The notes under the pieces are model-generated. The model did not search any database. It was not told the origin of the DNA and saw nothing but the letters and a program-made list of their open reading frames with translations. A stretch of DNA of 64,000 nt, from contig WQVF01000009.1 of the NCBI GenBank assembly GCA_009781725.1, forward strand, positions 1 through 64,000, written 5' to 3'. Source of the DNA: Defluviitaleaceae bacterium (lineage in GTDB: Bacteria; Bacillota; Clostridia; Lachnospirales; WQUN01). The position numbers and the translations under genes are program-made. This document shows positions 24,975 to 34,556 of the stretch, one piece after another (the stretch's first letter is position 1; the number at the start of each line of letters is the position of its first letter).

Positions 24975-25879
24975 TACGTCCCCACCTTTCTTAGCAATGC
25001 CTGCACTGCCTTATTTGTGCCAACCATCATTAAGAACAAAATTGTAGCAATAGCACTGGCATAGCCCATTTCGAACCGTATGTGACCAAAGTCAATTAGA
25101 TGGGTTGTAATAGTATCACCGGCATAGTTAACCGTGGGTAACCCTGCTAAATTTATAGCAATATCCGCCACAGCAAAAGAAGTGGTAATCTGGATAACCG
25201 CGCCAAACATTAGCTGTGGCTACATAGAAGGCAGAGTTACATACCATAGCTCCTGCCAGCGATTCTTGATACCGTCAACAGCTGAAGCCTCATACAAGGA
25301 TTTATCCACAGTTTGAAGTCCCGCAATAAAAGCAAGGAAACCCGTACCCAAGCTCATCCACAGCTGAACAAGCAAAAGAATCGGTAATATAAACCGCTCA
25401 TCCCTAAAATACAAAAGAGGCTCTGGGATAAGACCAAGACGAAGGAGGAACCCGTTCACCATACCAAGTCTGTCACCGGAAAATATAAACGCCCATATAA
25501 AAAACACATTACCTGAGATAGAAGGCGCGTAAAATATAAGTGTCATAAATGCCCGTAGTTTGGGTGAAAGCTCGTTAATAATCCATGCAAAAACAAAGCA
25601 CATAATATAGCTAAGGGGCCCGGTAACCACCGCAAAAATCAAAGTATTGCGTAAAGCAAAAATAAACACCTCATCTTCCATAAACAGGCGAAGATAGTTT
25701 GTCCAACCTACAAATTGCGGGGTATTAAGCATATCAAAGGTCGTAAAGCTAAGAACAACAGCGGCACCAACCGGAAGCACCGTAAATGTAAAGAACAGTA
25801 AAAAATACGGCCCGATAAGCATGTAGCTCTGCCAATTCCGTTTCATTAATCCCCATCTGGTATCTTTGGCGTCCTGCAT
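24974..25879 (-). pseudogene. carbohydrate ABC transporter permease (MalF type) interrupted by an in-frame TAG
   Basis: The frame from the ATG at 25879 runs 219 codons to a TAG at 25222-25220 and continues without shift to a TGA at 24976-24974, 300 sense codons in all. The TAG sits inside the EAA loop: 'LWYVTLPSM-stop-PQLMFGAV'. Relatives have Lys or Arg here, so one change AAG to TAG explains it. The second part could restart at an ATG at 25210, nine bases after the stop. TAG ends other genes of the window, so it is not generally recoded. Either a nonsense mutation, a sequence error, suppression or a split gene. Confidence 0.85.
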
Positions 25880-28810
25880 TTATCGCACATCCAATCCAAA
25901 CTCAATCCACTTTGCTCTGAGCTCATTATTTATAAACCGGACAGCATCTATAAGTGCTTCACGCGGTCCAACAGTCCGCTGGACAGCTGCCGTGTAAAAA
26001 GCATTCCTTATTTGCCTGGCTGTATAATACCCACCTGGGACCTGTGGGATGCCTTGGACATAAGCAAACTGCGCCATTAAGTTTTCATAATCTCGTACAG
26101 GCCAAGGCATTTGTGAAAACGCCTCTATGTTGGCCGTAGGATGCCTCGCGGCAGCCCCCATAAGTGACTCCATGCCACGTCCGTATTGCACCTGAGTTTC
26201 TGCAGAAGTCCACCATTTCATAAACTCCCATGACGCTTGCGGGTCTTCTACCTGAGACATCATTACAACGGATGAACCCCCACCTGCGACGGCTCTGTTT
26301 ATACTGCCGTCCGTCTGGATAGTGCCCGGTACCGGCCTAAAACCCCAAAGTCCCCTAATCTCCGGCGCAAACACCTGCAACATATTGTAATTGGTGTAAT
26401 CCGCAATAGCCATGGGCATATCCCCTGCCCTAAACCGATTGGCAAAGTCATAAATCAAAGGCAAGCGGTAATCGGTAAAATACCGGGTAAAATCACGAAA
26501 TGCCGAAAGAGAAATATCGGTATCCAAAGCCGAAAGAGAACCGTCTTCATTATAAAACGCCCCACCGTTTTGGAATAAGAACATTGCAAATGTAATATCA
26601 ATAATAAACGTGGCTGCGGTGGTACCTACCAGTCCTATTTCCAAAGGCAAGCCAAATTCCATATGATGCTGGGCAAGTACCGACATAGCTGCTCTAACTT
26701 CGTCCCAGGTTTCCGGCGGTTCCAGCCCTATTTCATACAAAACATCACGGCGGTAAAATAACATATTAAAAGTAAGGGTTTCAGGAAGCGCAAAAGCCCG
26801 CCCATCAAAAGTCAGCGGAGTCATTGCCGCTTCAGAGAAACGCGCCGCTACCTCGTCAAAATCCGGAAACACGGTTAAGTCCGTAAGCGCACCGCGCATA
26901 CCAAAATTCATGGGCAAATCCGCGCCTATCATCATGGCAACACAGGGCCCCTCCCCTGACAATGTTGCCGGAAGCAATGTGCTCATATCCACGAGCTTTA
27001 GGGTTACGTTTATATTATTTTCACGGGTAAAAGTTTCATCCATTAAAGCCCGTATTACATTGGCTTGGTCCCGTCCTGTGCCAAGCCATACGGTTGTATG
27101 CCCGACATCGTCTCCTTCCAACGTATCGCCAATTGTATTGAAGTCAATAAAGAATGAGAAGAATAGTGACCGAATCTCGAACCAAAGTCTAGCAAAAAAA
27201 CCGTTATTAATCCTTGGGGTTGGAGCATCTGCTGCCAAAATATATATTTCACCGATAGCCAGTCTCTGCCCACGTACCTGCATAAGCCATGTACCAAGAG
27301 AACCGATATTTATCCTAAAATCATGTATACGACGGGGTGCTGCCTCAATGTCAGAATATATAAGAGTCAAAAGCGCAGACATATTGTTTATGATTGCGTT
27401 GCGCTCACCGCGGCCCTCAGACATATCTGTAAGCTCCTGAAAAATCCTATCCAATCGCTCCCGCTCTGCATGCAGCTCATACCGCAGATTGGGAAGACGC
27501 TCTGCCATCCTATAATCCCGGAAAAAATCCGGCTCAAGCCCTGTAATCATTACTATTTGACGATACAAACTATTAAGGTTACGAATCACCTCTTGTATTT
27601 CCCTGTAATATAGGGCGTAATCCCCCAAAACTGCCTGCATTCGTATAGTATTAGTACCGGCTTCAAGCCAAAAGAGATACGGCTCATCTTCACCCCCCAA
27701 GGTATCTACTCGCCAGCCTGTCCTAAAGTTAAAGGAATAGGCTTCCATTTCAGAAAAAGGGACCTCGCCATTGATGGTTATACGGCGAAAGGTACTGGTA
27801 CCTCGTGTATAATGCTGCCGTACATTCATGGCTATTTTATACAATCCGGACTCTGGCACTTCAAAATCCCACTCTATCCATGAGCCGGGCTCCGCCCAGG
27901 TTTGGCCGCCGATATGATTAATCCTTATTTCCCTTGGGCTATTGGGGGTAACCCCGGGGCCGGAGTTGTCTGACTGGGGTGCCAGCATCGGGGAAGAACG
28001 GCGGTTAGCATCCTGTCCGTCTATGCGTATTTCCTCAATGGATGGCCTATTAAGCCCCGCAAATCCAGCAGAAACCTCAGAGTAACTAAAGATTACAGGG
28101 GCTTGATGCACCCGCAAATAGCTTATTATCATAGGCTCCCGCAACGAATAAAAGCCAATTGTATTGCGCCCTGGTTGTAAATAAAACAAGAGGGGTTCGT
28201 TGTATGTACCCATGGCATCCATAACCAATTCCTCACGCCATGTGTGGTATTCTACTTGTACAGGGCGCAAGTCGTTACCTCTACTATCTTGCCTAATATA
28301 GGGCAATTGGTTAACCCATGTACGTGTAAACTCCACATGATTTGCTTCTAAAAAAGGCTGCTCTCCATTAATAAAAACAGCCCGCTGTATGTCTGAGCTT
28401 CGACCTTCGTATGCATAATAAAACACCGATATATTATAAAGGCCCCCCTGGGTTACATATACATCCCATTCTATAAGGCCTGATTCATCAGTCCATATAG
28501 ATGTGCCCGCAACACCAGCCCAATCTTCTAAATAATGAATGCTCATTCCTTCAACCAGAGCGTATTGGGTAGCATAAATAATATATTCCGCATCTGGCCT
28601 GGGCTGCGTGATATTGTCATATATAAAATGTGTAAAGTGATAACGGGTGCCAAAACTATTAAGTATTTCATGGTATCTTTCCATGGTAGTGAATATAGCG
28701 TCATCTGCATCACCGGTTATTGCCTGTACAGGAATAGATATTGACCCAAAAATCACAAGAACCGCCATAAAAAGTAGTAATCTCCGCTTAAGACTTGGCA
28801 TTTTACGCAT
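25880..28810 (-). CDS. giant extracellular solute-binding fusion protein with N-terminal beta-sandwich modules
   Basis: 976 residues. After a signal peptide (about 1-30, ending 'IPVQA'; no lipobox Cys) come two carbohydrate-binding-like modules with the same plan: residues ~85-245 ('SGLIEWDVYVTQGGLYNISVFYYA') and ~300-400 ('GSWIEWDFEVPESGLYKIAM'). A helical linker (~410-500) follows. The C-terminal ~420 residues are a cluster-B solute-binding domain ('HTTVWLGTGRDQANVIRALM', 'ETWDEVRAAMSVLAQHH', 'EDPQASWEFMKWW'). Typical sugar-binding proteins have ~430 residues and no such front. It probably captures polymeric glycans for the permeases downstream. Confidence 0.85.
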   Translation of the reverse strand: MRKMPSLKRRLLLFMAVLVIFGSISIPVQAITGDADDAIFTTMERYHEILNSFGTRYHFTHFIYDNITQPRPDAEYIIYATQYALVEGMSIHYLEDWAGVAGTSIWTDESGLIEWDVYVTQGGLYNISVFYYAYEGRSSDIQRAVFINGEQPFLEANHVEFTRTWVNQLPYIRQDSRGNDLRPVQVEYHTWREELVMDAMGTYNEPLLFYLQPGRNTIGFYSLREPMIISYLRVHQAPVIFSYSEVSAGFAGLNRPSIEEIRIDGQDANRRSSPMLAPQSDNSGPGVTPNSPREIRINHIGGQTWAEPGSWIEWDFEVPESGLYKIAMNVRQHYTRGTSTFRRITINGEVPFSEMEAYSFNFRTGWRVDTLGGEDEPYLFWLEAGTNTIRMQAVLGDYALYYREIQEVIRNLNSLYRQIVMITGLEPDFFRDYRMAERLPNLRYELHAERERLDRIFQELTDMSEGRGERNAIINNMSALLTLIYSDIEAAPRRIHDFRINIGSLGTWLMQVRGQRLAIGEIYILAADAPTPRINNGFFARLWFEIRSLFFSFFIDFNTIGDTLEGDDVGHTTVWLGTGRDQANVIRALMDETFTRENNINVTLKLVDMSTLLPATLSGEGPCVAMMIGADLPMNFGMRGALTDLTVFPDFDEVAARFSEAAMTPLTFDGRAFALPETLTFNMLFYRRDVLYEIGLEPPETWDEVRAAMSVLAQHHMEFGLPLEIGLVGTTAATFIIDITFAMFLFQNGGAFYNEDGSLSALDTDISLSAFRDFTRYFTDYRLPLIYDFANRFRAGDMPMAIADYTNYNMLQVFAPEIRGLWGFRPVPGTIQTDGSINRAVAGGGSSVVMMSQVEDPQASWEFMKWWTSAETQVQYGRGMESLMGAAARHPTANIEAFSQMPWPVRDYENLMAQFAYVQGIPQVPGGYYTARQIRNAFYTAAVQRTVGPREALIDAVRFINNELRAKWIEFGLDVR

Positions 28811-28866
28811 AATCTATCGGTCCCTTCCTTGCATATCATTTCTGTACATTGATAACTTGCAGCGAA

Positions 28867-28890
28867 GGGGCTGTCCGATAAAGACAGCCC
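28867..28890 (-). terminator. hairpin between the two solute-binding protein genes
   Basis: GGGCTGTC and GACAGCCC (8-bp stem, 7-base loop) on the minus strand, not followed by a T run. More likely a stabilising or attenuating element than a full terminator, allowing high output of the upstream lipoprotein. Confidence 0.45.
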
Positions 28891-28909
28891 ACTCGCAAAC
28901 ATCTATTTG

Positions 28910-30394
28910 CTATCTAAACGCGGCAAAAGTATCATCAATTACCGACTGGGCGTGCAATCTATTCTCTTCGATTATTTGTGCAATCGTAGCACCGCCCGTG
29001 TGGAAGCTGTATGCAAATGTACTTGCCATCCAACCAAGTTGCCAACCGTCATCGGCTACAACACTTAAGCCTAAGTCCATCCTACGCCGTGGTATAAACT
29101 CCAGCATCCTCTGGACACATGCCTCTGTTCGGAAGGCGGCTCTGGCGTACTCTGTTGGTTGACCATAGGCATATGCAAGATTATCGCCATGCCATGCATT
29201 CATAAGTTCAAATAAATGATAAACCATTTCCGGATCTTCTGTACCTCGTGCCACGCCTACGCCATGTGGAAATGCTTCCAAAAACTGATATCCACGTGGA
29301 TTATTGGGACCTTGAGGGAACGGAACCGCCGTGTAATCAAATGGCAAATTAGCACCTTCGGTCCATAATGCCCAAGTAGCAGCTGTAAAGAAAGCGGACC
29401 TGCCACCGGTAAAGGACCAGAAGTTTGTAAACCAATCCCCGAATGTACCTTCACCATGATACTCCCACAAGCCTTCTGAGAAGATGGTTTCGGCCGTTTC
29501 AAGAGCCGCAATTGTATTAGGATGCCCTAATCCATAGCTAAAATCATCAGGCATAACCAAATATCCGGCATTGGCGGCAATAAAGTGCAGTATAATATCG
29601 GAGGGTGGGCCTGCTATACCAAACATATCGTTAATGCCATCACCTGTTGTATCTCTTGTTGCCAGCCTTGCAATTTCTAAGAACCTGTCGAAGGTCCATT
29701 CTCCGCGCTCATATAATTCCACTGGGTTATCCGCACCAATGTAATTAATAATATCTAAGTTTACACCCATGAATGTTGGACCAAAATTTGGCTCTCTTCT
29801 GTGTACCGTCCAGATTTTGTCGTCAAATTCCGCCATTGGCATAACCCTGGTACGAGCGTTGAAAATATCCGCATCGGGGGACGCAATATCGTTGATAGCG
29901 TAAATCAAATCACCATTTATTGCCGCGAAATTATTAATGCCTTCCAACATGAAGAAATCCCCTGCCGGAGCTCCCGCTAATACGCTAGTGGTTATAACGG
30001 ACAGCATCTCATCCCATGGCACTACTAAACGGCTGAAAGTTACATTATATGCATCACGCATATATTGCAAATGATCCCACATCATCCGCTCATAGAAATA
30101 ACTGCGCGTACCAACTCCCGGGTCTGGCTCTGGGTCATCGGTGGCTACACCGTGCATCGCGAAAGAAGCCACGAAAACAATGTCACGGCCACCCATGTCG
30201 ATAACCTGTGTGGGTGTATCATCTGTTTCCTCCGGCCCGTCATCTTGCGTGTCATCCTGAATCTCGGCCGGTGTTTCATCACGGGTTTCGTCTTGATCCT
30301 GGGTGACATCACTGTCGTTATTATCTCTGCCACAGGCAACGACAAGTGCCATGGCTAATACCAAGGCAAGGATGCATAAAATACGCTTGTACAT
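28910..30394 (-). CDS. extracellular solute-binding lipoprotein (sugar ABC transporter)
   Basis: 494 residues. The lipobox LVVAC ends at Cys21; a Glu/Asp/Thr-rich linker of ~45 residues follows, then a family 1 solute-binding domain ('FDDKIWTVHRREPNFGPTFMG', 'TFDRFLEIARLATRDTTGDG' with a calcium-like DTTGDGIND loop, and 'GTEDPEMVYHLFELMNAW'). It delivers a sugar to one of the two permease pairs. It is the first transport gene, 13 bases after the amidohydrolase. Confidence 0.92.
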   Translation of the reverse strand: MYKRILCILALVLAMALVVACGRDNNDSDVTQDQDETRDETPAEIQDDTQDDGPEETDDTPTQVIDMGGRDIVFVASFAMHGVATDDPEPDPGVGTRSYFYERMMWDHLQYMRDAYNVTFSRLVVPWDEMLSVITTSVLAGAPAGDFFMLEGINNFAAINGDLIYAINDIASPDADIFNARTRVMPMAEFDDKIWTVHRREPNFGPTFMGVNLDIINYIGADNPVELYERGEWTFDRFLEIARLATRDTTGDGINDMFGIAGPPSDIILHFIAANAGYLVMPDDFSYGLGHPNTIAALETAETIFSEGLWEYHGEGTFGDWFTNFWSFTGGRSAFFTAATWALWTEGANLPFDYTAVPFPQGPNNPRGYQFLEAFPHGVGVARGTEDPEMVYHLFELMNAWHGDNLAYAYGQPTEYARAAFRTEACVQRMLEFIPRRRMDLGLSVVADDGWQLGWMASTFAYSFHTGGATIAQIIEENRLHAQSVIDDTFAAFR

Positions 30395-30407
30395 TTTTTT
30401 CCTCCTT

Positions 30408-31460
30408 TTATTTTAACTTCATTAGTTGCATGGCATTTCCCGAATAAATCTTTTTTAGCACATCATCGGGAAGGCCAATGCCATATATATTCCAACGCCC
30501 CAGGCCATAACCCCAATCGTCCGGCCCATAGCGGAAATATTCGTCAAATGTTTCTAGGAAACGGAAATAGTAAGGGTAAACCGCGTCTGGTTCGGAGCCG
30601 GTGTAGTCGGTTCCAAACAATATCCTGTCTTGGTACTTTATGAAAAACTCTCTAGCGGTATAAGGCTGGCGACCCAACTCACTAATCCTTGCCGATGGGT
30701 CAATGTACATATTCTTGTGCTTATCCAATTGGCTACCAACAAAGCCTAAATCCTCAGAACAAGAACCTACATGAGGTATAATGAATGTTGTGTCTGGATT
30801 ATTAGCAAGAAGTGCGTCCTGTTGCTCCATCAATTGCTCAAATGTATACAATTCATCCCGGCAAAATGACCACTCCGGTTGCTCTATCAGACACTCATAC
30901 CATTCATTTTTCTCATCAACAGGCGTAAAAAAACATTTAGGGTCTGCCACATGGATTAGCACGAGCAATCCGTACCTTGCTGCACCTTCCCATATTGGCT
31001 TAAGTCTAGCGTCATCTACAGGCACATATTTTCCGCTAGAATCTTTTAAACCAAGGCCAAGATTTTTCCAAAACTTAAGGCCTCGTACCCCGATGCGTTT
31101 GTAATGTTTGAAAGTTTCATCTACATAGTAAGCAAAATCCACATCTTCCAAACGCCCAATATCCACCGAGCCAAAGGTATAAATAAAATCTTCATAACCT
31201 TTAAGCCTACCCACTGCCTCGTCGAGAGCCTTTCCCCACATCAACTTCAAGTTGACTACACCAAATATATTTCGCTCCCTTAGTTCTTGTACCATGGTGC
31301 TCGTGCTTGATACATCGTCCCAAAGGTTAGATTTCTCGTATAATGGACCGATATGGGTGTGGAAATCAAATACCGGAAATTTAGGCTTCGGGACATGGGT
31401 AATCGGCACAGTAAGCATTGAAATAGGATTGTAGTCCTTGAGCAATAGACCATCTTTCAT
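30408..31460 (-). CDS. amidohydrolase family protein (TIM-barrel metal hydrolase)
   Basis: 350 residues. The metal-binding HxH is 'FDFHTHIG' at about 30-37, further His appear in 'LVLIHVADP' and 'TFIIPHVGS', and the late Asp in 'RILFGTDYTGSEP' at about 285. This is the amidohydrolase_2 (COG2159) layout, which includes decarboxylases, lactonases and uronate-type hydrolases. As the first gene of a sugar transport operon it may act on a sugar acid or lactone (inference). AAAGGGTGG precedes the ATG. Confidence 0.82.
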   Translation of the reverse strand: MKDGLLLKDYNPISMLTVPITHVPKPKFPVFDFHTHIGPLYEKSNLWDDVSSTSTMVQELRERNIFGVVNLKLMWGKALDEAVGRLKGYEDFIYTFGSVDIGRLEDVDFAYYVDETFKHYKRIGVRGLKFWKNLGLGLKDSSGKYVPVDDARLKPIWEGAARYGLLVLIHVADPKCFFTPVDEKNEWYECLIEQPEWSFCRDELYTFEQLMEQQDALLANNPDTTFIIPHVGSCSEDLGFVGSQLDKHKNMYIDPSARISELGRQPYTAREFFIKYQDRILFGTDYTGSEPDAVYPYYFRFLETFDEYFRYGPDDWGYGLGRWNIYGIGLPDDVLKKIYSGNAMQLMKLK

Positions 31461-31493
31461 ATAACCACCCTTTCATATGAACTTAAATATACA

Positions 31494-31540
31494 AAAAAGC
31501 GCAGTAAGCGGGGTCATAATGACCACGCCAACTGCGCTTT
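31494..31540 (-). terminator. terminator of the GH4-galM operon
   Basis: On the minus strand AGCGCAGT pairs with ACTGCGCT, with inner GTGGTCAT/ATGACCCC pairing, and is followed by TTTTTTG. It separates the catabolic operon from the transporter operon. Confidence 0.8.
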
Positions 31541-31609
31541 ATACGCTCGTCGTTCATGGGACGTTTTCCTTTATATTCGACTAAACGTAAGACCGCATAG
31601 CCGGTGTTG

Positions 31610-32635
31610 CTAAAACTTATAAATTGAGCGGTATCTGTAAACTTCTCTACCTTTTAATACAGGTGATGGAAAATGGGGGTGATTTAACCCATTGGGATAC
31701 ATTTGAGGCTCAAGGCAAAGGGCACCACGATAAACATGTGTAGACCCGGCCTTTCCTTCCGCCCCTTTAAGGTAATTGCCGCTATACATTTGCAAGCCAG
31801 GTTGGTTGGTGTAAAGCCGCATATGGCGCATTCTGTCAGAGCTCATTAACTCACAACACAGACGAACCTCCCCCGGGTTAGATATTACCCAATTATGGTC
31901 ATAGCCGCTGCAATATTTCAACTCCGTATGAGGTTCGGCGATTCTTTCCCCGATTGTGCGAAATTCCCTAAAATCGAAGGGGGTATCTGCCACAGGTAGT
32001 ATCTCACCGGTTGGCAAGCCTTGATTGTCTACTACCGTATATTCGTCGGCATAAATTTTAAGACTATGGCTTAATATATCGCCGCAACCTGGTCCGTCCA
32101 GATTAAAATAGGCGTGATTTGTCATGCTTAGTATCGTATCGACTTTACAGCATCCGTTAAAATCTATGCTCAGACTATTGTCATCTGCAATGATGTAAGT
32201 AACGGTTATCTCTAAGTCCCCAGGAAAATTAGCTTCACCATCCCTGCTTATACGGGAAAAGGTTACTGTATTTTCATTATGTTGCGCGATATCAAATATC
32301 TGATTGTGAAAACCCTCGGGACCTCCATGCATTGTGTGATTATGGTCGTTGATTACAAGGTCGTACTGCCTATCATTGAGAACAAAACTGCCATTTGCAA
32401 TCTGCCCGGCGTGTCGACCTATTGTAGCACCCATATACGTATCGGTATTTTCATATCCAGTAACATTGTCAAAGCCGAGTACCACATCTGCTAGCTTGCC
32501 GTTTTTATCAGGGGCCAGTAAGGATACTAGCGTCGCACCATAACTTGATATATCTGCACACATCCCATTCTTATTGACTATTGTAGCCAATTGCACAGGC
32601 TTTTTGTCCTTGGTGTTTCCAAAGTCAGCTATCAT
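31610..32635 (-). CDS. galM: aldose 1-epimerase (mutarotase)
   Basis: Interconverts alpha and beta anomers of free aldoses. The 341-residue protein has 'TMGGPEGF'-type substrate loop (seen as MHGGPEGFHNQIFD at about 102-115), the catalytic His in 'TNHAYFNLDG' at about 171-180, and the catalytic Glu in 'CLEPQMYPNGLNH' near residue 307. Last gene of the four-gene operon, with its ATG overlapping the kinase stop (ATGA). Confidence 0.93.
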   Translation of the reverse strand: MIADFGNTKDKKPVQLATIVNKNGMCADISSYGATLVSLLAPDKNGKLADVVLGFDNVTGYENTDTYMGATIGRHAGQIANGSFVLNDRQYDLVINDHNHTMHGGPEGFHNQIFDIAQHNENTVTFSRISRDGEANFPGDLEITVTYIIADDNSLSIDFNGCCKVDTILSMTNHAYFNLDGPGCGDILSHSLKIYADEYTVVDNQGLPTGEILPVADTPFDFREFRTIGERIAEPHTELKYCSGYDHNWVISNPGEVRLCCELMSSDRMRHMRLYTNQPGLQMYSGNYLKGAEGKAGSTHVYRGALCLEPQMYPNGLNHPHFPSPVLKGREVYRYRSIYKF

Positions 32636-33669
32636 GACAAAAAACCTGCCCCTCTAGTAAAATTATGCCTTGTGACACGTTCTAAAACACTGCTTTGGGA
32701 TACTTTCTTTGCTATTGTATCTACAGTTTCGACTGCCATTCCCGCACATATCGCGCCTAGCTCAGCGGCACTTTGTAATGGAGTTTCCCCAAATCGATTG
32801 TCACTACATCCTTTTTGGAGAGGCATGTTCATTGCCAAACCGGAAATCAAACCGCCTAAGAAGGCATCCCCCGCACCTGTTGTATTGATTGCGTCTACAG
32901 TCATAGTTGGGACAAATTCTACATGTCCTTTGTAGGAAGTAAAAGCACCGTCTTTTCCACAGGTGACAATCAGCATAATATCGGGATTGCACTTTCGTAA
33001 ATACTCATATAGGCCACTAATCAGCTTTTTGCTGTCAGAAGATTCCTCAGGGGCAAGTGCATGAGCTTCTCCTAAATTAAGTGCTAACAGGTCACAACAA
33101 TGCCATATATCCGCTTTCTTAAAGTCATCTGCTTCTGATTCCAAAATAGATAAGCAGCAGAAAGCACCTTTTTCCTTACCAGACTTAAGCATCTGTATGC
33201 GGCTTTCAAACTGCACTTCTGGCAACGCAGCAACTATTGTACCGGCATCTATACCGATGGCATCCATTGAGTCAATGGTATACTTTGGAGTTACTTCATC
33301 GCAGGCACTATTGGATGCAGTAAAATTACATGTCTCTTTATCCGGGTATTGCAAGCAAATGCTTATCATAGTAGGTAAAGATTCATGAGTTTTTACCCAG
33401 GAAACATCCATTCCCACCTTACGCATTTCATCTAAAAGAGCTGCGCCGTGGGCATCATTGCCAACATATCCAACGGGATATACCTTGACATCAGGGCATA
33501 GTAATGCGGCTATATAATGAAAAACAATATGCTGTTTACAATAATCCTTTGCATCACTTAGCTCCACCAATCTTGACTCGCTTCTGCCAAGGCTAGCGTT
33601 ATTGCTTGTAAGAAACAGCATCCCCGCGCCTATTCCGCCTATTCCTACCGCTTTGTTAAACCGGCTCAT
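32632..33669 (-). CDS. PfkB family carbohydrate kinase
   Basis: A 345-residue ribokinase-fold enzyme. The C-terminal PfkB signature with the catalytic Asp is 'NTTGAGDAFLGG' at about 268-279; N-terminal 'VGYVGNDAHGAALLDEMRK' is also typical. It phosphorylates a sugar released by the neighbouring glycosidase, and the NagB-like enzyme would use the product. Sugar identity unknown. Overlaps both neighbours by 4 bases. Confidence 0.87.
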   Translation of the reverse strand: MSRFNKAVGIGGIGAGMLFLTSNNASLGRSESRLVELSDAKDYCKQHIVFHYIAALLCPDVKVYPVGYVGNDAHGAALLDEMRKVGMDVSWVKTHESLPTMISICLQYPDKETCNFTASNSACDEVTPKYTIDSMDAIGIDAGTIVAALPEVQFESRIQMLKSGKEKGAFCCLSILESEADDFKKADIWHCCDLLALNLGEAHALAPEESSDSKKLISGLYEYLRKCNPDIMLIVTCGKDGAFTSYKGHVEFVPTMTVDAINTTGAGDAFLGGLISGLAMNMPLQKGCSDNRFGETPLQSAAELGAICAGMAVETVDTIAKKVSQSSVLERVTRHNFTRGAGFLS

Positions 33670-34553
33670 GCATTAACTCCCCTAAAACGCCAATCAGGGT
33701 TTTCTGCAATGGGATGGGTTGCGGTGTCTCTTGTTACGGTTATCAGGGCATCGGGATGCTCTTGCAATAAGGTCATTGGATATTCAGCTGTAAGGTCGGA
33801 AAATAGCGCAACCCGTAAAGCGGTTTGCTTCCATGCTCCTGTACCGGAGTTTACCCTTATTTTTTTTGCTTTTAGGCATTCCTTAACACCCAACGTTACA
33901 CTCATAGGCGCGACAAATTGCCATGCCGCACCAAAGACTCTATTACCGATTGCCATGAGGGTGTCGGTATTATTGTCTTGAATACGCACAGTAGAATTTC
34001 TCATCTCGTCAAGAGTAATTGGGCTAAATGGATTGCGGCGGGCTTGGTTATACGCCAAGTGCCCATCCTGGCCCCAGCCGCCTAAGGTGTAGTCCAACTC
34101 AATTTTCGATATGCGTTCGGCTACCTCAAGATAATTATCCGGCCTTAGATAAACGCGGTTTGTTTCTTGTACAGCCAGTTCAGGCTTGATAGGGGCGTAA
34201 AAATATTTGTCCATAAATGTACGGAAATTATTGGGGTCAGCTTCTGGAAGTAAACGGCCTTCCCAATCAAGATTTTCATCCATATGGAATACAACTACGT
34301 TTTTAAGAGAAATGCTACGCTCATTGATAATACGGGCAAAGGGTGCATACCATTCCTTGGGGCCACAGGGGACAATGGTGTAATACGGTCTTCCATTTGC
34401 TTTTTCTATGTCCTCCGCAAAATCTGAGGCCATTACCTCCCCTAAGGTTTTTGCATCTTCTACGATACGTAGCGGCACTTTCCTATTTGGGTGGCTCATT
34501 AGTTGATCCCATGGGATGCTACACCATTCATAAAGGCTTTTTCTGTCTATCAT
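33666..34553 (-). CDS. NagB/glucosamine-6-phosphate isomerase family protein
   Basis: 295 residues. The key motif 'LGGWGQDGHLAYNQ' at about 157-170 corresponds to the NagB 'GIGxDGHIAFNE' loop with the catalytic Asp and His; 'VVFHMDENLDW' matches the 'nmDEY' strand. It is longer than NagB (~240-260), with extra N-terminal residues. A role as ketose/aldose isomerase or deaminase acting on a phosphorylated sugar fits, but amino-sugar specificity is not proved. GAGGAGG ahead of the ATG lies in the GH4 3' end. Confidence 0.82.
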   Translation of the reverse strand: MIDRKSLYEWCSIPWDQLMSHPNRKVPLRIVEDAKTLGEVMASDFAEDIEKANGRPYYTIVPCGPKEWYAPFARIINERSISLKNVVVFHMDENLDWEGRLLPEADPNNFRTFMDKYFYAPIKPELAVQETNRVYLRPDNYLEVAERISKIELDYTLGGWGQDGHLAYNQARRNPFSPITLDEMRNSTVRIQDNNTDTLMAIGNRVFGAAWQFVAPMSVTLGVKECLKAKKIRVNSGTGAWKQTALRVALFSDLTAEYPMTLLQEHPDALITVTRDTATHPIAENPDWRFRGVNA

Positions 34554-34556
34554 ATC

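Noticed and set aside
24974-25879. TAG-to-sense genetic code
   Set aside because: Several other genes in the window end naturally at TAG (lipoprotein at 597, MazG-like at 13317, solute-binding lipoprotein at 28910), so the code is standard.
26910-27440. Plus-strand open frame inside the large solute-binding fusion
   Set aside because: Shadow frame; the minus-strand frame has clear domains.
31494-31540. Regulatory palindrome for the transporter operon
   Set aside because: The stem followed by a T run on the minus strand fits a terminator of the upstream operon better.
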